Shown here: positions 25,937-36,464 of the stretch, piece by piece
Layout of the letters: every line of letters begins with the position of its first letter
Position numbering within the stretch: the first letter of the stretch is position 1
DNA from: Acidobacteriaceae bacterium
GTDB lineage: Bacteria; Acidobacteriota; Terriglobia; Terriglobales; Acidobacteriaceae
Reading direction: 5' to 3'
Length of the DNA: 64,000 nt
Assembly (NCBI GenBank): GCA_903642225.1
Contig: CAHJWI010000013.1
Coordinates: 1 to 64,000, forward strand
The notes under the pieces: generated by a model
What the model saw: only the letters and a program-made list of their open reading frames with translations
Told to the model about the DNA's origin: nothing
Databases searched by the model: none
Translations under genes and position numbers: made by a program

Positions 25937-27625
25937 ATGAACTTAGACCACAGCATCCTCTCGCTCATTGTCTTCACGCCACTGGCCGGCGCACTCCTCC
26001 TCGCCCTCCTGCCGGACCGCGGCCGCACTCAGCAGTGGGCCGCCCTCGCCGTCACCCTCGTTACCTTCGGTCTTACACTTCACCTGCCGTACTACTTTGC
26101 AGGCACCGACATCAGCACCACCTTCGGCTCCCCACTCGGTTTCCGCTTCGTCACCGACGTCCCCTGGATCGCTCAACCCGCCATCCGCTACCACCTCGGC
26201 GTAGACGGCCTTTCCATGTGGCTTTTGGTCCTAAGTGGCTTCCTTGCACCACTTGGCGTGCTTGCCTCGTGGAACGCTATAGGTTCCCGCCGCAAACTGT
26301 TCTACACCCTCTTCTTGCTGCAACAGGTCGCCATGCTCGGCGTCTTCGTTTCGCTCGATTTATTCCTCTATTACGCCTTCTGGGAACTCTCCCTCGTTCC
26401 CATGGCCATCCTCATCGCCACCTTTGGCCGTACAGACAATCGCCGCCGCGCCGCCATCAAGTTCTTCCTCTACGCCTTCATCCCCTCGGCGCTGCTGCTG
26501 GTCGGCATGCTCTGGCTCTATACCGCGACCGGCACCTTCCAGCTGCCCACCCTTTCTGCCCTCGCTGCAACTCACTCAATCCCGGGCACTTCACATGCAC
26601 TCTGGCTCTGCTCGCTGGCCTTCCTCGTAGCGTTCGCGGTCAAGGTCCCGGTCTTTCCGCTGCACGGATGGCTCATTGACGCCATCGCCGAAGGCCCAAC
26701 AGCCGCCATCATGGTCCTCGCCGGCAAGCTCGGCCTCTACTCCATCCTCCGCTTCTCGTTCGCCATCTTCCCAGACCAGATGCACTACGCAGCTCCGGTC
26801 ATGATCGCTCTCGGCGCTATCGGCATCGTCTACGGCGCGTGTATGGCGCTCATTCAAAACGACTTGAAGCGCCTTGCAGGCTTCTCCACGCTCGGCCACC
26901 TGTCCTTTTGTGTGCTCGGCATCTTTACCTTCACCGTCAACGGCGTCGACGGCGGCATGTACCAGATCCTCAACCACGGCATCTCTGGCGGTGCGCTCTT
27001 CCTGCTCATGGGCTTCCTCTACGAGCGATATGGCACCTATGACATGCGCGACCTGGGCGGCCTCTCCGGAAAGCTGCCCTGGATGGTAACCCTCTTTGTT
27101 ATCACGGCGTTATCGAACGTCGGCCTGCCCATGCTCAACAGTTTCGTGGGCGAGTTCCTCATCCTCAGCGGCTCTGCACAGACCGTCTGGTCACACCACG
27201 CCATGCTGTGGACCACCCTCGCCACCTCGGGCGTCATCTTCTCCGCGGCCTACCTGCTCACCATGATCCAACGCGTCTTCTACGCAGATCTCGGCAACAT
27301 CTCCGCCGAACGCCGAGGCTGGGACTTGACCGCCCGCGAGCATATCGCGCTCTGGCCATTTGTCGCGCTCTTCCTCTTCATGGGCGTTGCATCCCCGTAT
27401 TTTACCAAGACACTCGACCTGCTCGGCGCACCATACGCAGGTCATACCTCCACTCTGCAGAGCGGCGAAGGCCAAAACGCCACCATGGATGGCCATACGA
27501 ATCACATGCAGCCAGCAGCTGAATCAGTGCTGAAGGTCAACGACGTTGCGTTCGCCTCCGCAGATACACGCCTGTTGCGCTCGAAGACACTGTCCTCCGC
27601 CAACTCACAAGGAGCCGCACGCTAA
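25937..27625 (+). CDS. nuoM: NADH-quinone oxidoreductase subunit M
   Basis: A 562-residue antiporter-like membrane subunit. Seen are [47 protein letters not shown] with the key glutamate, [39 protein letters not shown] and [23 protein letters not shown]. The C-terminus carries a soluble tail of some 60 residues rich in Thr, Ser and His, longer than in most homologues. The ATG follows GAGGGAG; an in-frame start far upstream inside nuoL is rejected. The stop overlaps the nuoN ATG (TAATG). Confidence 0.95.
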   Translation: MNLDHSILSLIVFTPLAGALLLALLPDRGRTQQWAALAVTLVTFGLTLHLPYYFAGTDISTTFGSPLGFRFVTDVPWIAQPAIRYHLGVDGLSMWLLVLSGFLAPLGVLASWNAIGSRRKLFYTLFLLQQVAMLGVFVSLDLFLYYAFWELSLVPMAILIATFGRTDNRRRAAIKFFLYAFIPSALLLVGMLWLYTATGTFQLPTLSALAATHSIPGTSHALWLCSLAFLVAFAVKVPVFPLHGWLIDAIAEGPTAAIMVLAGKLGLYSILRFSFAIFPDQMHYAAPVMIALGAIGIVYGACMALIQNDLKRLAGFSTLGHLSFCVLGIFTFTVNGVDGGMYQILNHGISGGALFLLMGFLYERYGTYDMRDLGGLSGKLPWMVTLFVITALSNVGLPMLNSFVGEFLILSGSAQTVWSHHAMLWTTLATSGVIFSAAYLLTMIQRVFYADLGNISAERRGWDLTAREHIALWPFVALFLFMGVASPYFTKTLDLLGAPYAGHTSTLQSGEGQNATMDGHTNHMQPAAESVLKVNDVAFASADTRLLRSKTLSSANSQGAAR

Positions 27626-29256
27626 TGTTCGATCCACCCAACGTGCTCGCCCTCCTGCCGGAGTACATCCTCACCCTTGTCGGTGTCGCCGTCATGATGC
27701 TCGAGCCCGTGCTGCCTGCCGGTCGCTCCCGCAAGCCGCTCGGCTGGTTAGCTATTCTCGGCGCCATTGCCGCATGCGCCGCCAGCTTCTACCAGGTGTC
27801 ACTTATCCGTGCCATCGGCGGCCCGCTCTTCGCCTTTTCCAACACGGTCCAAGTCGATCGTTTCTCCATCTTCTTCCAAATCCTCGTCACTGCCGTCGCG
27901 GTCATCACCCTTCTTAGTTCACTCGACTTCTTTGAAGGCGACGCCACCAACGCCGGCGAGTACTACGCTCTCGTTTGCTTCGCAGCCGTCGGCATGCTGC
28001 TGATGAGCGTGTCCCCTGAACTGCTCGTCATCTTCGTCGGCCTGGAAATCTCCTCGATCTCCACCTACATCATGGCCGGTTTCCGCAAGACAAGTGCGGC
28101 CGGCGGCGAAAGTTCTATCAAGTATTTTCTGCTCGGCTCCTTCGCCACAGCCTTTTTCCTGTACGGCATCGCACTCACCTTCGGCGCAACCGGCTCCACA
28201 AACCTGCGCATGGTCGCGCCCGCCCTCGCCGGAACCAGCGCCCCCCTGCTCGCCATCCTTGCCATCGCCATGATCATTATCGGCATCGGCTTCAAGGTCT
28301 CTGCGGCACCCTTCCATGTCTGGACACCCGACGTCTACCAGGGTGCACCGCCCCCGGTCGTCGGCTTTATGTCGACTGCCCCCAAAGCCGCCGCCTTCGC
28401 CGTCCTGCTCCGCATCCTGTTTGGCGGCTACCCCCTCTTTGAATCCAAATGGTCAGTCCTGCTCTGGGGCATAGCAGCTCTCTCCATGACCATCGGCAAC
28501 CTGGGCGCGTTGTTGCAGCGTGACGTAAAGCGTATGCTGGCCTACTCTTCGATCGCGCATGCCGGTTACTTACTTGTTGCCTTTACTGCCCTGCCGCAGG
28601 ACGGCATTCCCGCCGCAGCCTTCTACACCGCCGCATACGCCGCCATGAATGTCGGTGCGTTCGTCGTCATCACCCTTGTTTCCGGCAATCGCGAACGCAT
28701 GCGTACCGGCGAAGATTTTACCGGCTTGGCGATCCAGCATCCCGTTCTCGCCGCCGCTTTCAGCTTCTTCCTGCTCTCCATGATCGGCATTCCCTTCACA
28801 GGTGGATTTTTTGGCAAGTTCTACGTCTTTACCGGGGCCATCCACGCCGGTCACATCTGGCTTGCAGTCGTCGGCCTGCTCAACTCCGGTATCGCCTGCT
28901 TTTACTACCTCCGTTTGATCGCGCGTATGTATTCTGCACCGACCGGCTACTCCGCCGCGCCGGCGATTGACTTTGACCCGGCAGGCAGTACGAACCCGTT
29001 ACTGGATCCTGTCGCCGCAGCCGCACTTGCTCCAGACGCGCGCATAATCCGCCCCACCGCAGCCTACCTGGCCCTCGCGTTCTGTGTAATCGCAACGCTT
29101 CTTCTCGGCATTCTTCCCGGGCGTGTTCTGCGCCTCGTCCAGTTCCCGGCCTTCACCCAGGAAGATCGCACGATTGCCGCCGAACCGCGCATGGAATGCT
29201 GCCCGAGCCCGCATCGCACAGCATTGGCACAGCTTGTCTCAGGCCTTAAGCGGTAG
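27625..29256 (+). CDS. nuoN: NADH-quinone oxidoreductase subunit N
   Basis: A 543-residue antiporter-like subunit, the last gene of the operon. Diagnostic are [66 protein letters not shown] and [25 protein letters not shown] hydrophilic tail of about 33 residues follows the last helix, making it slightly longer than usual. It is convergent with gltB, with a GC-rich hairpin in the 84-base gap. Confidence 0.95.
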   Translation: MFDPPNVLALLPEYILTLVGVAVMMLEPVLPAGRSRKPLGWLAILGAIAACAASFYQVSLIRAIGGPLFAFSNTVQVDRFSIFFQILVTAVAVITLLSSLDFFEGDATNAGEYYALVCFAAVGMLLMSVSPELLVIFVGLEISSISTYIMAGFRKTSAAGGESSIKYFLLGSFATAFFLYGIALTFGATGSTNLRMVAPALAGTSAPLLAILAIAMIIIGIGFKVSAAPFHVWTPDVYQGAPPPVVGFMSTAPKAAAFAVLLRILFGGYPLFESKWSVLLWGIAALSMTIGNLGALLQRDVKRMLAYSSIAHAGYLLVAFTALPQDGIPAAAFYTAAYAAMNVGAFVVITLVSGNRERMRTGEDFTGLAIQHPVLAAAFSFFLLSMIGIPFTGGFFGKFYVFTGAIHAGHIWLAVVGLLNSGIACFYYLRLIARMYSAPTGYSAAPAIDFDPAGSTNPLLDPVAAAALAPDARIIRPTAAYLALAFCVIATLLLGILPGRVLRLVQFPAFTQEDRTIAAEPRMECCPSPHRTALAQLVSGLKR

Positions 29257-29280
29257 CGTCAAACGACTAACCAAGCCGAC

Positions 29281-29313
29281 GGGCCGCCGTGTGTTTCATG
29301 TTGCGGCGGGCCC
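29281..29313. terminator. GC-rich hairpin between convergent nuoN and gltB
   Basis: GGGCCGCCG (29281-29289) pairs with CGGCGGGCCC (29304-29313), with one bulged base and a 14-base loop, in the short gap between two convergent genes. The position suits a bidirectional terminator, although a clear T run is lacking on either side. Confidence 0.5.
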
Positions 29314-29340
29314 AACCTGCTTTCCCGGATGCGCTTGTCG

Positions 29341-32300
29341 TTATACCTGAGGCTTCGGCAGCAGCAGCAGGAACTTCTCCGAGGTCCGCGACCACATCGC
29401 GAGCAGGGACTGCGCCAGCGAACTTCCGCTTCGGTCCGCATGCTCCTGCAACAGCGCAAGCAGCCTCTCCTGGGCAGCGGTATCCGCTTCATCAAACCGT
29501 TGCGGCTGCAAAAATTCTTCGTGGAACCGGCGCTGCTCAAGTACCGAGCCATCCTCGTCGTAGATCCACGTCAAGCCACCCGTCATGCCGGCGCCAAAGT
29601 TCATACCGATCTTGCCCAGAATGACTGCCACGCCACCGGTCATGTACTCGCAGCCGTGGTCGCCCACACCCTCCACCACAGTAACGGCACCGCTATTACG
29701 CACCGCAAAGCGCTCACCGGCTCGGCCCGCAGCAAACAGCTTGCCGGCGGTCGCCCCATACAGCGCCACGTTACCCAGGATTACGTGCTCCCCGGAGTTT
29801 GCTGCCGCGAGGCCTCGTGCGCGGAGCACCAGTTCCCCACCGCTAAGGCCCTTACCCACAAAGTCGTTCGCCTGGCCGTTGAGGATCAGGTGCATGCCGT
29901 CCACCGTGAACGCGCCAAAAGACTGCCCAGCCGTTCCATTCAACGTCAGCGTCACGGACGGTGTTGGCATTGGTTCTTCTGCCGCCGCACGCAATGCGGC
30001 AAGTTCTCCGGCAATGCGCGATCCAACAGCCCGGTCTCTGTTTGCGATTGAACTCTCGACTGCGTAGGCCTGACCGGCGCGCACCGCTGCAACCGCCGCA
30101 TCTACCCACGGCTCATCGAGGGCGGCGGAGGCATCCGGTCGATCGTTCCGCTGCCCTGCCCATTGCAGGGACCCGGTCGGCACGTGCGCCAGCATCGGCG
30201 CAAGGTCAAGACCACCGTCGAAGCGCACCTGCTCCAGCAGGTCCACCCGCCCAATGGCGTCCTTGATGGACGCAAAGCCATACGACGCCAGTAGTTGCTG
30301 TAACTCATGCGCAAGCTCGTTAAAGAAGCGAACGATGTGCTCCGGCTTGCCACGGAAGCGCGCACGCAGTTCCGGCCTTTGCGTTGCAATGCCGGTGGTA
30401 CAGGTGTTGAGATGGCACTGGCGGGCCATGTCGCAGCCGATCGCGACCAGAACAGAGGTGCCGAAGGCGTATTCATCCGCACCCAGCAGAGCCGCAATCA
30501 GGATGTCGCGCGCCGTGGCCAGGCCGCCATCGGTGCGCAGCCGGACACGTCCACGCATGCCATTCTGCATCAGCACCTGCTGTGCTTCCGCCAGGCCAAG
30601 CTCCCACGGGTTGCCGGCGTACTTGATGCTGCTCAACGCCGCGGCACCCGTGCCGCCACCGTTGCCGGCAATGACGATGTAATCCGCATACGCCTTGGCG
30701 ACGCCCGCGGCAACGGTACCAACGCCACAGCTCGACACCAGCTTTACGCCCACGGCTGCACGCTTGTTTACCCGCTTCAGGTCGTAGATCAGCTGGGCCA
30801 GATCCTCAATGGAATAGATGTCGTGGTGCGGCGGCGGCGAGATCAACGGCACACCGGGTTGGGCATGTCGCAAACGAGCGATCAGCCCACTCACCTTGTG
30901 CCCTGGCAGCTGTCCACCTTCGCCGGGCTTTGCACCCTGCGCCACTTTGATCTCGATCTCCTCCGCGTGCACCAGGTACTCCGCCGTCACGCCGAAGCGG
31001 CCGCTGGCCACCTGCTTGATCTTGTTGTTCAGGTGCGTATGCACTGCTGGTGCCTCCACAATGGGCTCGGCAACGGCAACACCGCCGTCGCTCCCCTTAG
31101 GCACCGGCTTGTTCACAAAGCTGCTGGCCTCGCCCGGCTCGGGAATGCGCCGGTTACCGGGATGGGGCCGGTACACGTCCGAGTCCTCGCCGCCTTCGCC
31201 CGTGTTGGAGCGGCCGCCAAGCATGTTCATCGCGATCGTAATCGTTGTGTGTGCTTCAGGGCTCAGCGAACCAAGTGACATGGCGCTCGAGATAAACCGT
31301 GCCTGCAGCGTTTCGATACTCTCCACTGTCTCCAACTCGACCTCCGGCCCAACAGGTCGAATTTCAAGCAGGTCCCGCAGGTTCGCGGGCTCCTTAGCCG
31401 AGGCTTCGGCGGAGTACATGCGGAAGGCGTTGGCAGGGTCGGCAGGTAGAGGCACGTTGCGCGCACTGCCCACCACGCTCTGCAACGCCTTCACGGTCAT
31501 CGGTGCCCATGCGTGCGGCTCCGTCACGTCGGCGCGGCGAAACTTCACCCAGCCATAGTCCGGCAGCTCCGGCTTGCTGGCGGCGTCCGCGGCAGGAGCG
31601 TCCCACAGCACACGCACATTCTTCTCAATCTCTGCAAAGCCGATGCCCCCCAGCGGTGCCGGCGTCAGCGGAAAGCAGCGATCCACCACCTCATTATTCA
31701 GGCCCAGGATGTCGAACTGGTACGCACCGCGGTAGCTGTCGACCACGCTGATGCCCATCTTGGACATGATCTTGGCCAGGCCCGCGTCAAAGGCCTTGAT
31801 CATGCGTACTTCCGGTGTGTTCGGATCGTCCGGACTGGAAGCGCGGGCCGTCTCCAGCGCCAGCCACGGGCACACCGCACCCGCACCATAGCCAATCAGC
31901 ACGGCCGCATGGTGCACGTCGCGCACGTCAGCCGCTTCCACGGCGATACCGGTGTGGGTGCGCAGGCCAGCTTCTACCAACGCGTGGTGCACCACGGCCA
32001 CCGCGATCGCCATGGGGATGGGCAGCTCTTCTTCTGACGCGTTGCGATCGCTCAGCAGCAGGATTTCCGTGCCGCCTTGAACCAGCTCGATAGCGTTCGC
32101 ACACAGGGCTTCCACGCCGGTCTGCAAGGAAAAGCGTGCAGAAAAGACGCATTTCAACTCCCGCAACCGGAGTGTGTCGTTATGCGGGTACCGTCCCTGC
32201 CGCAACGACTCCAGCTTGCCTACCGAAAGAATCGGCGACTTGAGCGAGATGCCCGGCAGCGCTGCATGTTTGTCCAGCAGGTGCGACCACGGTCCAAGGC

Positions 32301-33903
32301 GGGTGTGCAGCGACACCACCACGGCCTCGCGCAGCGGATCGATCGCCGGGTTGGTCACCTGCGCGAAGCGCTGGCGAAAATACGCGTACACCGGCCGCGG
32401 AGCCTTGGCCAGGTAGGCCAGCGGCGTGTCGTCGCCCATCGACCAAATGGCATCCTTGCCGTCCGCAAACATGGGCTGCAACACCATGCGCATGTCTTCG
32501 CGGGTGTAGCCAAAACTCTTCTGTGCGCGTTCGATTTTTCCCATGTCTGTCGCCGGCAGGTCTACCCACTCGGCCTCGATGGTGCGGTCGTCCGCCAGCG
32601 CAGCATAGCTGCCGTCAGCGTCAAACAGGTCCAACAGCGCTTCGTTCTCGTAGACCTTCTGTTCCTGCAGATCGACCACAAGCATCTGCCCAGGGCCAAG
32701 CCGACCGCTGTGAATCACCTGCTCCGGATCGAGGTCCACAAGTCCCGCCTCGGAACCCGCAACAACAAGCCCGTCCGCGGTAAAGGCGTACCTGCTCGGA
32801 CGCAGACCGTTACGGTCAAGCGCCGCGCCTACGTATCGGCCGTCTGTGAATCCCAGCGCAGCAGGACCATCCCACGGCTCTGCCGTGTCGCGGTGGTATT
32901 GCAGAAACGCAGAGGGGTGCTCGGTAACGGCGGGTGGCAGCAGGATCCGGATGGCTTCGGCAACGGTACGACCGTTGCGGGTCAGCAACTCGACTGTCTC
33001 ATCCAGCGAGGTGGAGTCGGTCCCATCCTTTGTCAGGATGGGCTGGCACTCCGCGGGCAGGGTGCTGTAGCGGGCTTCCATGCGCGCCCTGTTGCCCCAT
33101 ACGGTGTTGATCTCGCCGTTGTGGGCCAGCATGCGACCAGGCTGCGCACGGTGCCAGGCAGGTGTCGTGTTGGTGGCGTAGCGCTGGTGAAACAGGGCAA
33201 ACGCGGTGATGTAGCTTGGGTCACGTAAGTCGGCATAGAAGGCGGCAAGCAGCCGCCCGATACACAGCGACTTGTACACCACGACGCGCGCGGATAGCGA
33301 CGCAATATATCCGCTGACCTCACCGGCTTCAAAGCGTCGTTCGTAGTCCTTGCGCGCCAGGTACAGCTTTCGCTCGGTAGCCTCGATCGGGTCGCCACTG
33401 TCATCCGTCACCAGCATGTGCCGAATGGTCGGCATCGACCCCAGGGCGATCTCACCAAGTGTTGCCGGATCAGTCGGCACGGTGCGCCAGCCCAGCACGC
33501 GCAATCCCCGCGCCTGCACACAGCCAGCCAGCGCAGCCTCGTTCGCCTCCGTATCGGTGTGGCTAAACAGCACACCGACGCCCAACGGCTTGTTCTCCTC
33601 CAGCGTGTACCCTGTCTCACGCAGCAGCAAATCACGCGGCACAGCAGCGGCAATGCCCACACCGTCGCTGCTCTTGCCGTCGGCCGCAACCGCGCCACGG
33701 TGTGCCAGCCGCGACAACGCCGTCAACGCTTGCTCGAGGATCAGATGCGACGCTTCGTTCCGGCTCGATGCAACAAATCCCACACCGCAGGAGTCCCGTT
33801 CAAAGCGGGGATCGATCAGCGACGGCACCGCTGCGGGTGCGTCGGGGTTCCACGAACGATGGGCCGCCTGGGAGCGACGAGAGACAACAATGGTGGAGTC
33901 CAT
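29341..33903 (-). CDS. gltB: Glutamate synthase large (alpha) subunit
   Basis: A 1520-residue enzyme that makes two glutamates from 2-oxoglutarate and glutamine. The N-terminal class-II glutamine amidotransferase domain begins, after a propeptide of about 38 residues, with the nucleophile Cys39 in RDSCGVGFVA. The central domain, the FMN-binding synthase domain (GEGGEDSDVYRPHPGNRRIPE, LPGHKVSGLIARLRHAQPGVPLISPPPHHDIYSIEDLAQLIYDLKR) and the [3Fe-4S] cysteines in CDMARQCHLNTC are all present. The C-terminal GXGXG beta-helix domain completes it. No gltD small subunit is adjacent. It is divergent from argR, so its promoter shares the 255-base region that holds the ARG boxes. Confidence 0.97.
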   Translation of the reverse strand: MDSTIVVSRRSQAAHRSWNPDAPAAVPSLIDPRFERDSCGVGFVASSRNEASHLILEQALTALSRLAHRGAVAADGKSSDGVGIAAAVPRDLLLRETGYTLEENKPLGVGVLFSHTDTEANEAALAGCVQARGLRVLGWRTVPTDPATLGEIALGSMPTIRHMLVTDDSGDPIEATERKLYLARKDYERRFEAGEVSGYIASLSARVVVYKSLCIGRLLAAFYADLRDPSYITAFALFHQRYATNTTPAWHRAQPGRMLAHNGEINTVWGNRARMEARYSTLPAECQPILTKDGTDSTSLDETVELLTRNGRTVAEAIRILLPPAVTEHPSAFLQYHRDTAEPWDGPAALGFTDGRYVGAALDRNGLRPSRYAFTADGLVVAGSEAGLVDLDPEQVIHSGRLGPGQMLVVDLQEQKVYENEALLDLFDADGSYAALADDRTIEAEWVDLPATDMGKIERAQKSFGYTREDMRMVLQPMFADGKDAIWSMGDDTPLAYLAKAPRPVYAYFRQRFAQVTNPAIDPLREAVVVSLHTRLGPWSHLLDKHAALPGISLKSPILSVGKLESLRQGRYPHNDTLRLRELKCVFSARFSLQTGVEALCANAIELVQGGTEILLLSDRNASEEELPIPMAIAVAVVHHALVEAGLRTHTGIAVEAADVRDVHHAAVLIGYGAGAVCPWLALETARASSPDDPNTPEVRMIKAFDAGLAKIMSKMGISVVDSYRGAYQFDILGLNNEVVDRCFPLTPAPLGGIGFAEIEKNVRVLWDAPAADAASKPELPDYGWVKFRRADVTEPHAWAPMTVKALQSVVGSARNVPLPADPANAFRMYSAEASAKEPANLRDLLEIRPVGPEVELETVESIETLQARFISSAMSLGSLSPEAHTTITIAMNMLGGRSNTGEGGEDSDVYRPHPGNRRIPEPGEASSFVNKPVPKGSDGGVAVAEPIVEAPAVHTHLNNKIKQVASGRFGVTAEYLVHAEEIEIKVAQGAKPGEGGQLPGHKVSGLIARLRHAQPGVPLISPPPHHDIYSIEDLAQLIYDLKRVNKRAAVGVKLVSSCGVGTVAAGVAKAYADYIVIAGNGGGTGAAALSSIKYAGNPWELGLAEAQQVLMQNGMRGRVRLRTDGGLATARDILIAALLGADEYAFGTSVLVAIGCDMARQCHLNTCTTGIATQRPELRARFRGKPEHIVRFFNELAHELQQLLASYGFASIKDAIGRVDLLEQVRFDGGLDLAPMLAHVPTGSLQWAGQRNDRPDASAALDEPWVDAAVAAVRAGQAYAVESSIANRDRAVGSRIAGELAALRAAAEEPMPTPSVTLTLNGTAGQSFGAFTVDGMHLILNGQANDFVGKGLSGGELVLRARGLAAANSGEHVILGNVALYGATAGKLFAAGRAGERFAVRNSGAVTVVEGVGDHGCEYMTGGVAVILGKIGMNFGAGMTGGLTWIYDEDGSVLEQRRFHEEFLQPQRFDEADTAAQERLLALLQEHADRSGSSLAQSLLAMWSRTSEKFLLLLPKPQV

Positions 33904-34009
33904 GGGTCATCCTACATGGCTGAAAAGGGCCGAATCCAGCGGCTTTCCAGCAGGTTTTTGAATTTTGTCGGGAATGGTGCGCGAGAGCCTCTACGTGGAG
34001 TCTCTGTCC

Positions 34010-34043
34010 TGTATAGTTATACATGTTGGTGCATATTTATGCA
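34010..34043. promoter_or_regulatory. Tandem ARG-box-like operator
   Basis: Two near-perfect palindromes, TGTATAGTTATACA (34010-34023) and TGCATATTTATGCA (34030-34043), have centres 20 bases apart. ArgR hexamers bind pairs of such AT-rich palindromes about two helical turns apart, so this fits an ArgR operator. It lies 115 bases before argR and about 107 bases before gltB, and could act on both. Confidence 0.65.
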
Positions 34044-34158
34044 TCCCGCCAACGGTAAAGGCGTCTAACGTTGTATCGTCACAATTGGCGGTTAACCCAA
34101 GTCTATCCCCTGCCGAGTCGATCCCTGCAATGACTCGTCCGATTCGTTCCGGAGCACA

Positions 34159-34593
34159 GTGAAACAGCAACGGCATCAGGCAATCCGGGAACTTTTATTC
34201 AGTTCGTCGGTGCTCAGTCAGGATGCGCTTCGCCGCCAGTTGATAAAGCGCGGCTTTACCGTCACGCAGGCCACGCTGTCGCGCGACATGCATGAGCTGC
34301 ATATCTACAAGGGACCGAATGGATATGCACTGGCGGCCCCGAACGAGGAAGACGATGTACCCGCCATCAAAGAAACACTTGAAAACTTCGGCCTGGAGGT
34401 AAAGCAGGCGCAAAACCTGCTGGTCGTCATCACCACCACGGGCAGCGCGCAACCGGTGGCCGCCGCGCTGGACTACGAAGACTGGCCGGAGGCAATGGGT
34501 ACCATCGCCGGCGACGACACCGTTCTCATCATCTGCGCCGACGCGGCAAACGCCACCGTGTTGAAACAACGGATGGAAGGGTTGATCAAGTAA
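34159..34593 (+). CDS. argR: Arginine repressor ArgR
   Basis: A 144-residue regulator. The N-terminal winged helix-turn-helix (residues about 1-60, KQQRHQAIRELLFSSSVLSQDALRRQLIKRGFTVTQATLSRDMHELHI) matches ArgR, including the SRD recognition motif. The C-terminal domain, which binds arginine and forms hexamers, carries AQNLLVVITTTGSAQPVAAALDYEDWPEAMGTIAGDDTVLIIC. It starts with GTG behind GGAG. It heads the arginine operon and argC begins directly after its stop, so it very probably represses its own operon through the upstream palindromes. Confidence 0.95.
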   Translation: MKQQRHQAIRELLFSSSVLSQDALRRQLIKRGFTVTQATLSRDMHELHIYKGPNGYALAAPNEEDDVPAIKETLENFGLEVKQAQNLLVVITTTGSAQPVAAALDYEDWPEAMGTIAGDDTVLIICADAANATVLKQRMEGLIK

Positions 34594-35685
34594 GTGGACG
34601 TTTTGTTACAGGAAGAGACGCTGGTGAAGCAACAGGGCCTTCCGGCACCGTCTGTGCGCACGGCGGTCGCCGGTGTCTCCGGGTACTCCGGTGCTGAACT
34701 GGCACGTCTGCTGCTGGCGCATCCCCGGCTCACGGCGGACACACCTCTCTTCCTCGGACGGATGGACGCCGGCGCAACAACCAACTCACTGTTCGATCTG
34801 CATCCACACCTGGCCCGCAACGACGGCAGACCATCGCCGCTCATCGTCCCGTTTACGTGGCAGCTGTTGCGCGACAGCGGAACCGAAATCCTGTTCCTGG
34901 CAACCCCGCACGAGCAATCCCGCGAGTGGGTGCCGGAAGCCGTTGCCAACGGCCTGCGCGTCATCGATCTGTCGGGCGCGTGGCGATTGCATGAACTTGA
35001 AAATGCGGCGGTGTACAAGTTGTCGGACGCCGACCCGGCACGCGCTTCCTTCTTGCAGGCTAAGGCCGTGTACGGCAGTCCCGAGTTGCATCGCGCAGCC
35101 ATTCGCACGGCCCGGCTCGTCGCGAACCCCGGCTGCTATGCAACGTCCATCATCCTTGCGCTGGCACCGTTTGTGCAGGCCGGCGTCGTCGACCTGGAGC
35201 GCGGCATTGTGTGCGACGCAAAGAGCGGCGTGAGTGGCGCAGGCAAGGCAGCAACGGCCAAGACCCACTTCATGTACGCCGCAGATAACCTCTCCGCGTA
35301 CGGCGTCTTCGGCCATCGCCACACTGGTGAGTTGCTGGAGCAGCTGCACCTTTCCGCCGACCAGATTCGCTTTACACCGCACCTCTTACCAATTCCACGC
35401 GGCATCCTGTCGACAATCTATCTACGGCTGAAGGCACCGGTGGATGCGGCAATCGTGCATACCTTTTACGCCGACAGCCCTATGGTGCGTGCACGCACGT
35501 CGTTGCCGCAGATCCAGGATGTTGTGCACACAAACTTCTGCGACATAGGCTTCGAGATCGGTCCCAACGGCCGGGACGTGGTCGTTGTCAGCTGCCTTGA
35601 CAACCTGCTGAAAGGCGCTGCCGGACAGGCGGTGCAGAACATGAACGTGATGTGCGGTTGGAAGGAAGAGGAGGGCCTGCTGTGA
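34594..35685 (+). CDS. argC: N-acetyl-gamma-glutamyl-phosphate reductase
   Basis: A 363-residue enzyme for the third step of arginine synthesis, the NADPH-dependent reduction of N-acetylglutamyl phosphate. Visible are the Rossmann start VAGVSGYSGAELARLL, the catalytic-cysteine motif NPGCYAT, KSGVSGAGK and HRHTGELLEQL (with the conserved histidine). It starts with GTG immediately after the argR stop; a GTG ten codons on is an alternative. Its stop overlaps the argB GTG (GTGA). Confidence 0.95.
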   Translation: MDVLLQEETLVKQQGLPAPSVRTAVAGVSGYSGAELARLLLAHPRLTADTPLFLGRMDAGATTNSLFDLHPHLARNDGRPSPLIVPFTWQLLRDSGTEILFLATPHEQSREWVPEAVANGLRVIDLSGAWRLHELENAAVYKLSDADPARASFLQAKAVYGSPELHRAAIRTARLVANPGCYATSIILALAPFVQAGVVDLERGIVCDAKSGVSGAGKAATAKTHFMYAADNLSAYGVFGHRHTGELLEQLHLSADQIRFTPHLLPIPRGILSTIYLRLKAPVDAAIVHTFYADSPMVRARTSLPQIQDVVHTNFCDIGFEIGPNGRDVVVVSCLDNLLKGAAGQAVQNMNVMCGWKEEEGLL

Positions 35686-36464
35686 AGTATGTCGTCAAAC
35701 TCGGCGGTGCTTCGCTTGAAAAACCGGAGCTGCTGCACGCCATCGGCAAAGCCATTGCAGAGCTTGTGGGCGATGGTCACAAGGTCGCGATTGTCCACGG
35801 AGGCGGCGTTCAACTGACCCGCACGTTGGCGCAGATGGGAAAGACCAGCCAGTTCATCAGCGGCCTGCGCGTCACCGACGCTGAAACCCGCGACGCCGCT
35901 CTGATGGTGCTTGCGGGACGCGTCAACAAATCGCTCGTCGCATCCCTCAATCAGCAGGGCCAATCCGCAGTCGGCATCTGCGGCGGCGACGGCCAGGTCT
36001 TTCGCGCACGCAAGAAAAAGACAGTTCCAGACCTCGGCTTTGTCGGCGAAATTGCTGCCACAGATCCGCGCTGGCTCGACGCCATCTGGGCTATGGGGTC
36101 CGTGCCCGTCATCAGCTCCATCGCGCTCGGCTTTGACGGCGAATATTACAACATCAATGCCGACGAGATGGCCTCCGCCACTGCTGCCTGCGTCAAGGCA
36201 GATGCCCTGGTCTTCTTGACCGACGTCCCCGGCGTGAAGGGTGCGGATGGCCAGATCATGCGGTGGCTTTCACTCAAAGAAATTCCGCAGCTCACGAGCG
36301 CGTCGATCATCACCGGCGGCATGCTGCCAAAGCTCAACGCCTGCCGCGATGCCCTGCTTGCCGGCGTGAAACGCGTACGCATCCTGCCGGCGGAAGCCGC
36401 CAGGGTCTTGCCGGATCTCATTAGCAGCCGGGTCAACGACGGCACGGAGGTGATGGTCGCATGA
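35682..36464 (+). CDS. argB: Acetylglutamate kinase
   Basis: A 260-residue amino-acid kinase-fold enzyme that phosphorylates N-acetylglutamate. Motifs are YVVKLGGASL (phosphate binding), VAIVHGGGVQLT, FISGLRVTD, NINADEMASATAACVKADALVFLTDVPGV and GGMLPKLNACRDAL. The GTG is preceded by GAGGAGG and overlaps the argC stop. The argD ATG overlaps its own stop. Length and motifs fit the arginine-insensitive short form, which lacks the N-terminal helix of feedback-inhibited enzymes. Confidence 0.95.
   Translation: MKYVVKLGGASLEKPELLHAIGKAIAELVGDGHKVAIVHGGGVQLTRTLAQMGKTSQFISGLRVTDAETRDAALMVLAGRVNKSLVASLNQQGQSAVGICGGDGQVFRARKKKTVPDLGFVGEIAATDPRWLDAIWAMGSVPVISSIALGFDGEYYNINADEMASATAACVKADALVFLTDVPGVKGADGQIMRWLSLKEIPQLTSASIITGGMLPKLNACRDALLAGVKRVRILPAEAARVLPDLISSRVNDGTEVMVA

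Noticed and set aside
32077-33228. A 383-codon plus-strand frame inside gltB
   Set aside because: It lies opposite the conserved glutamate synthase domain and is rich in Arg, Gln and His without structure; a shadow frame.
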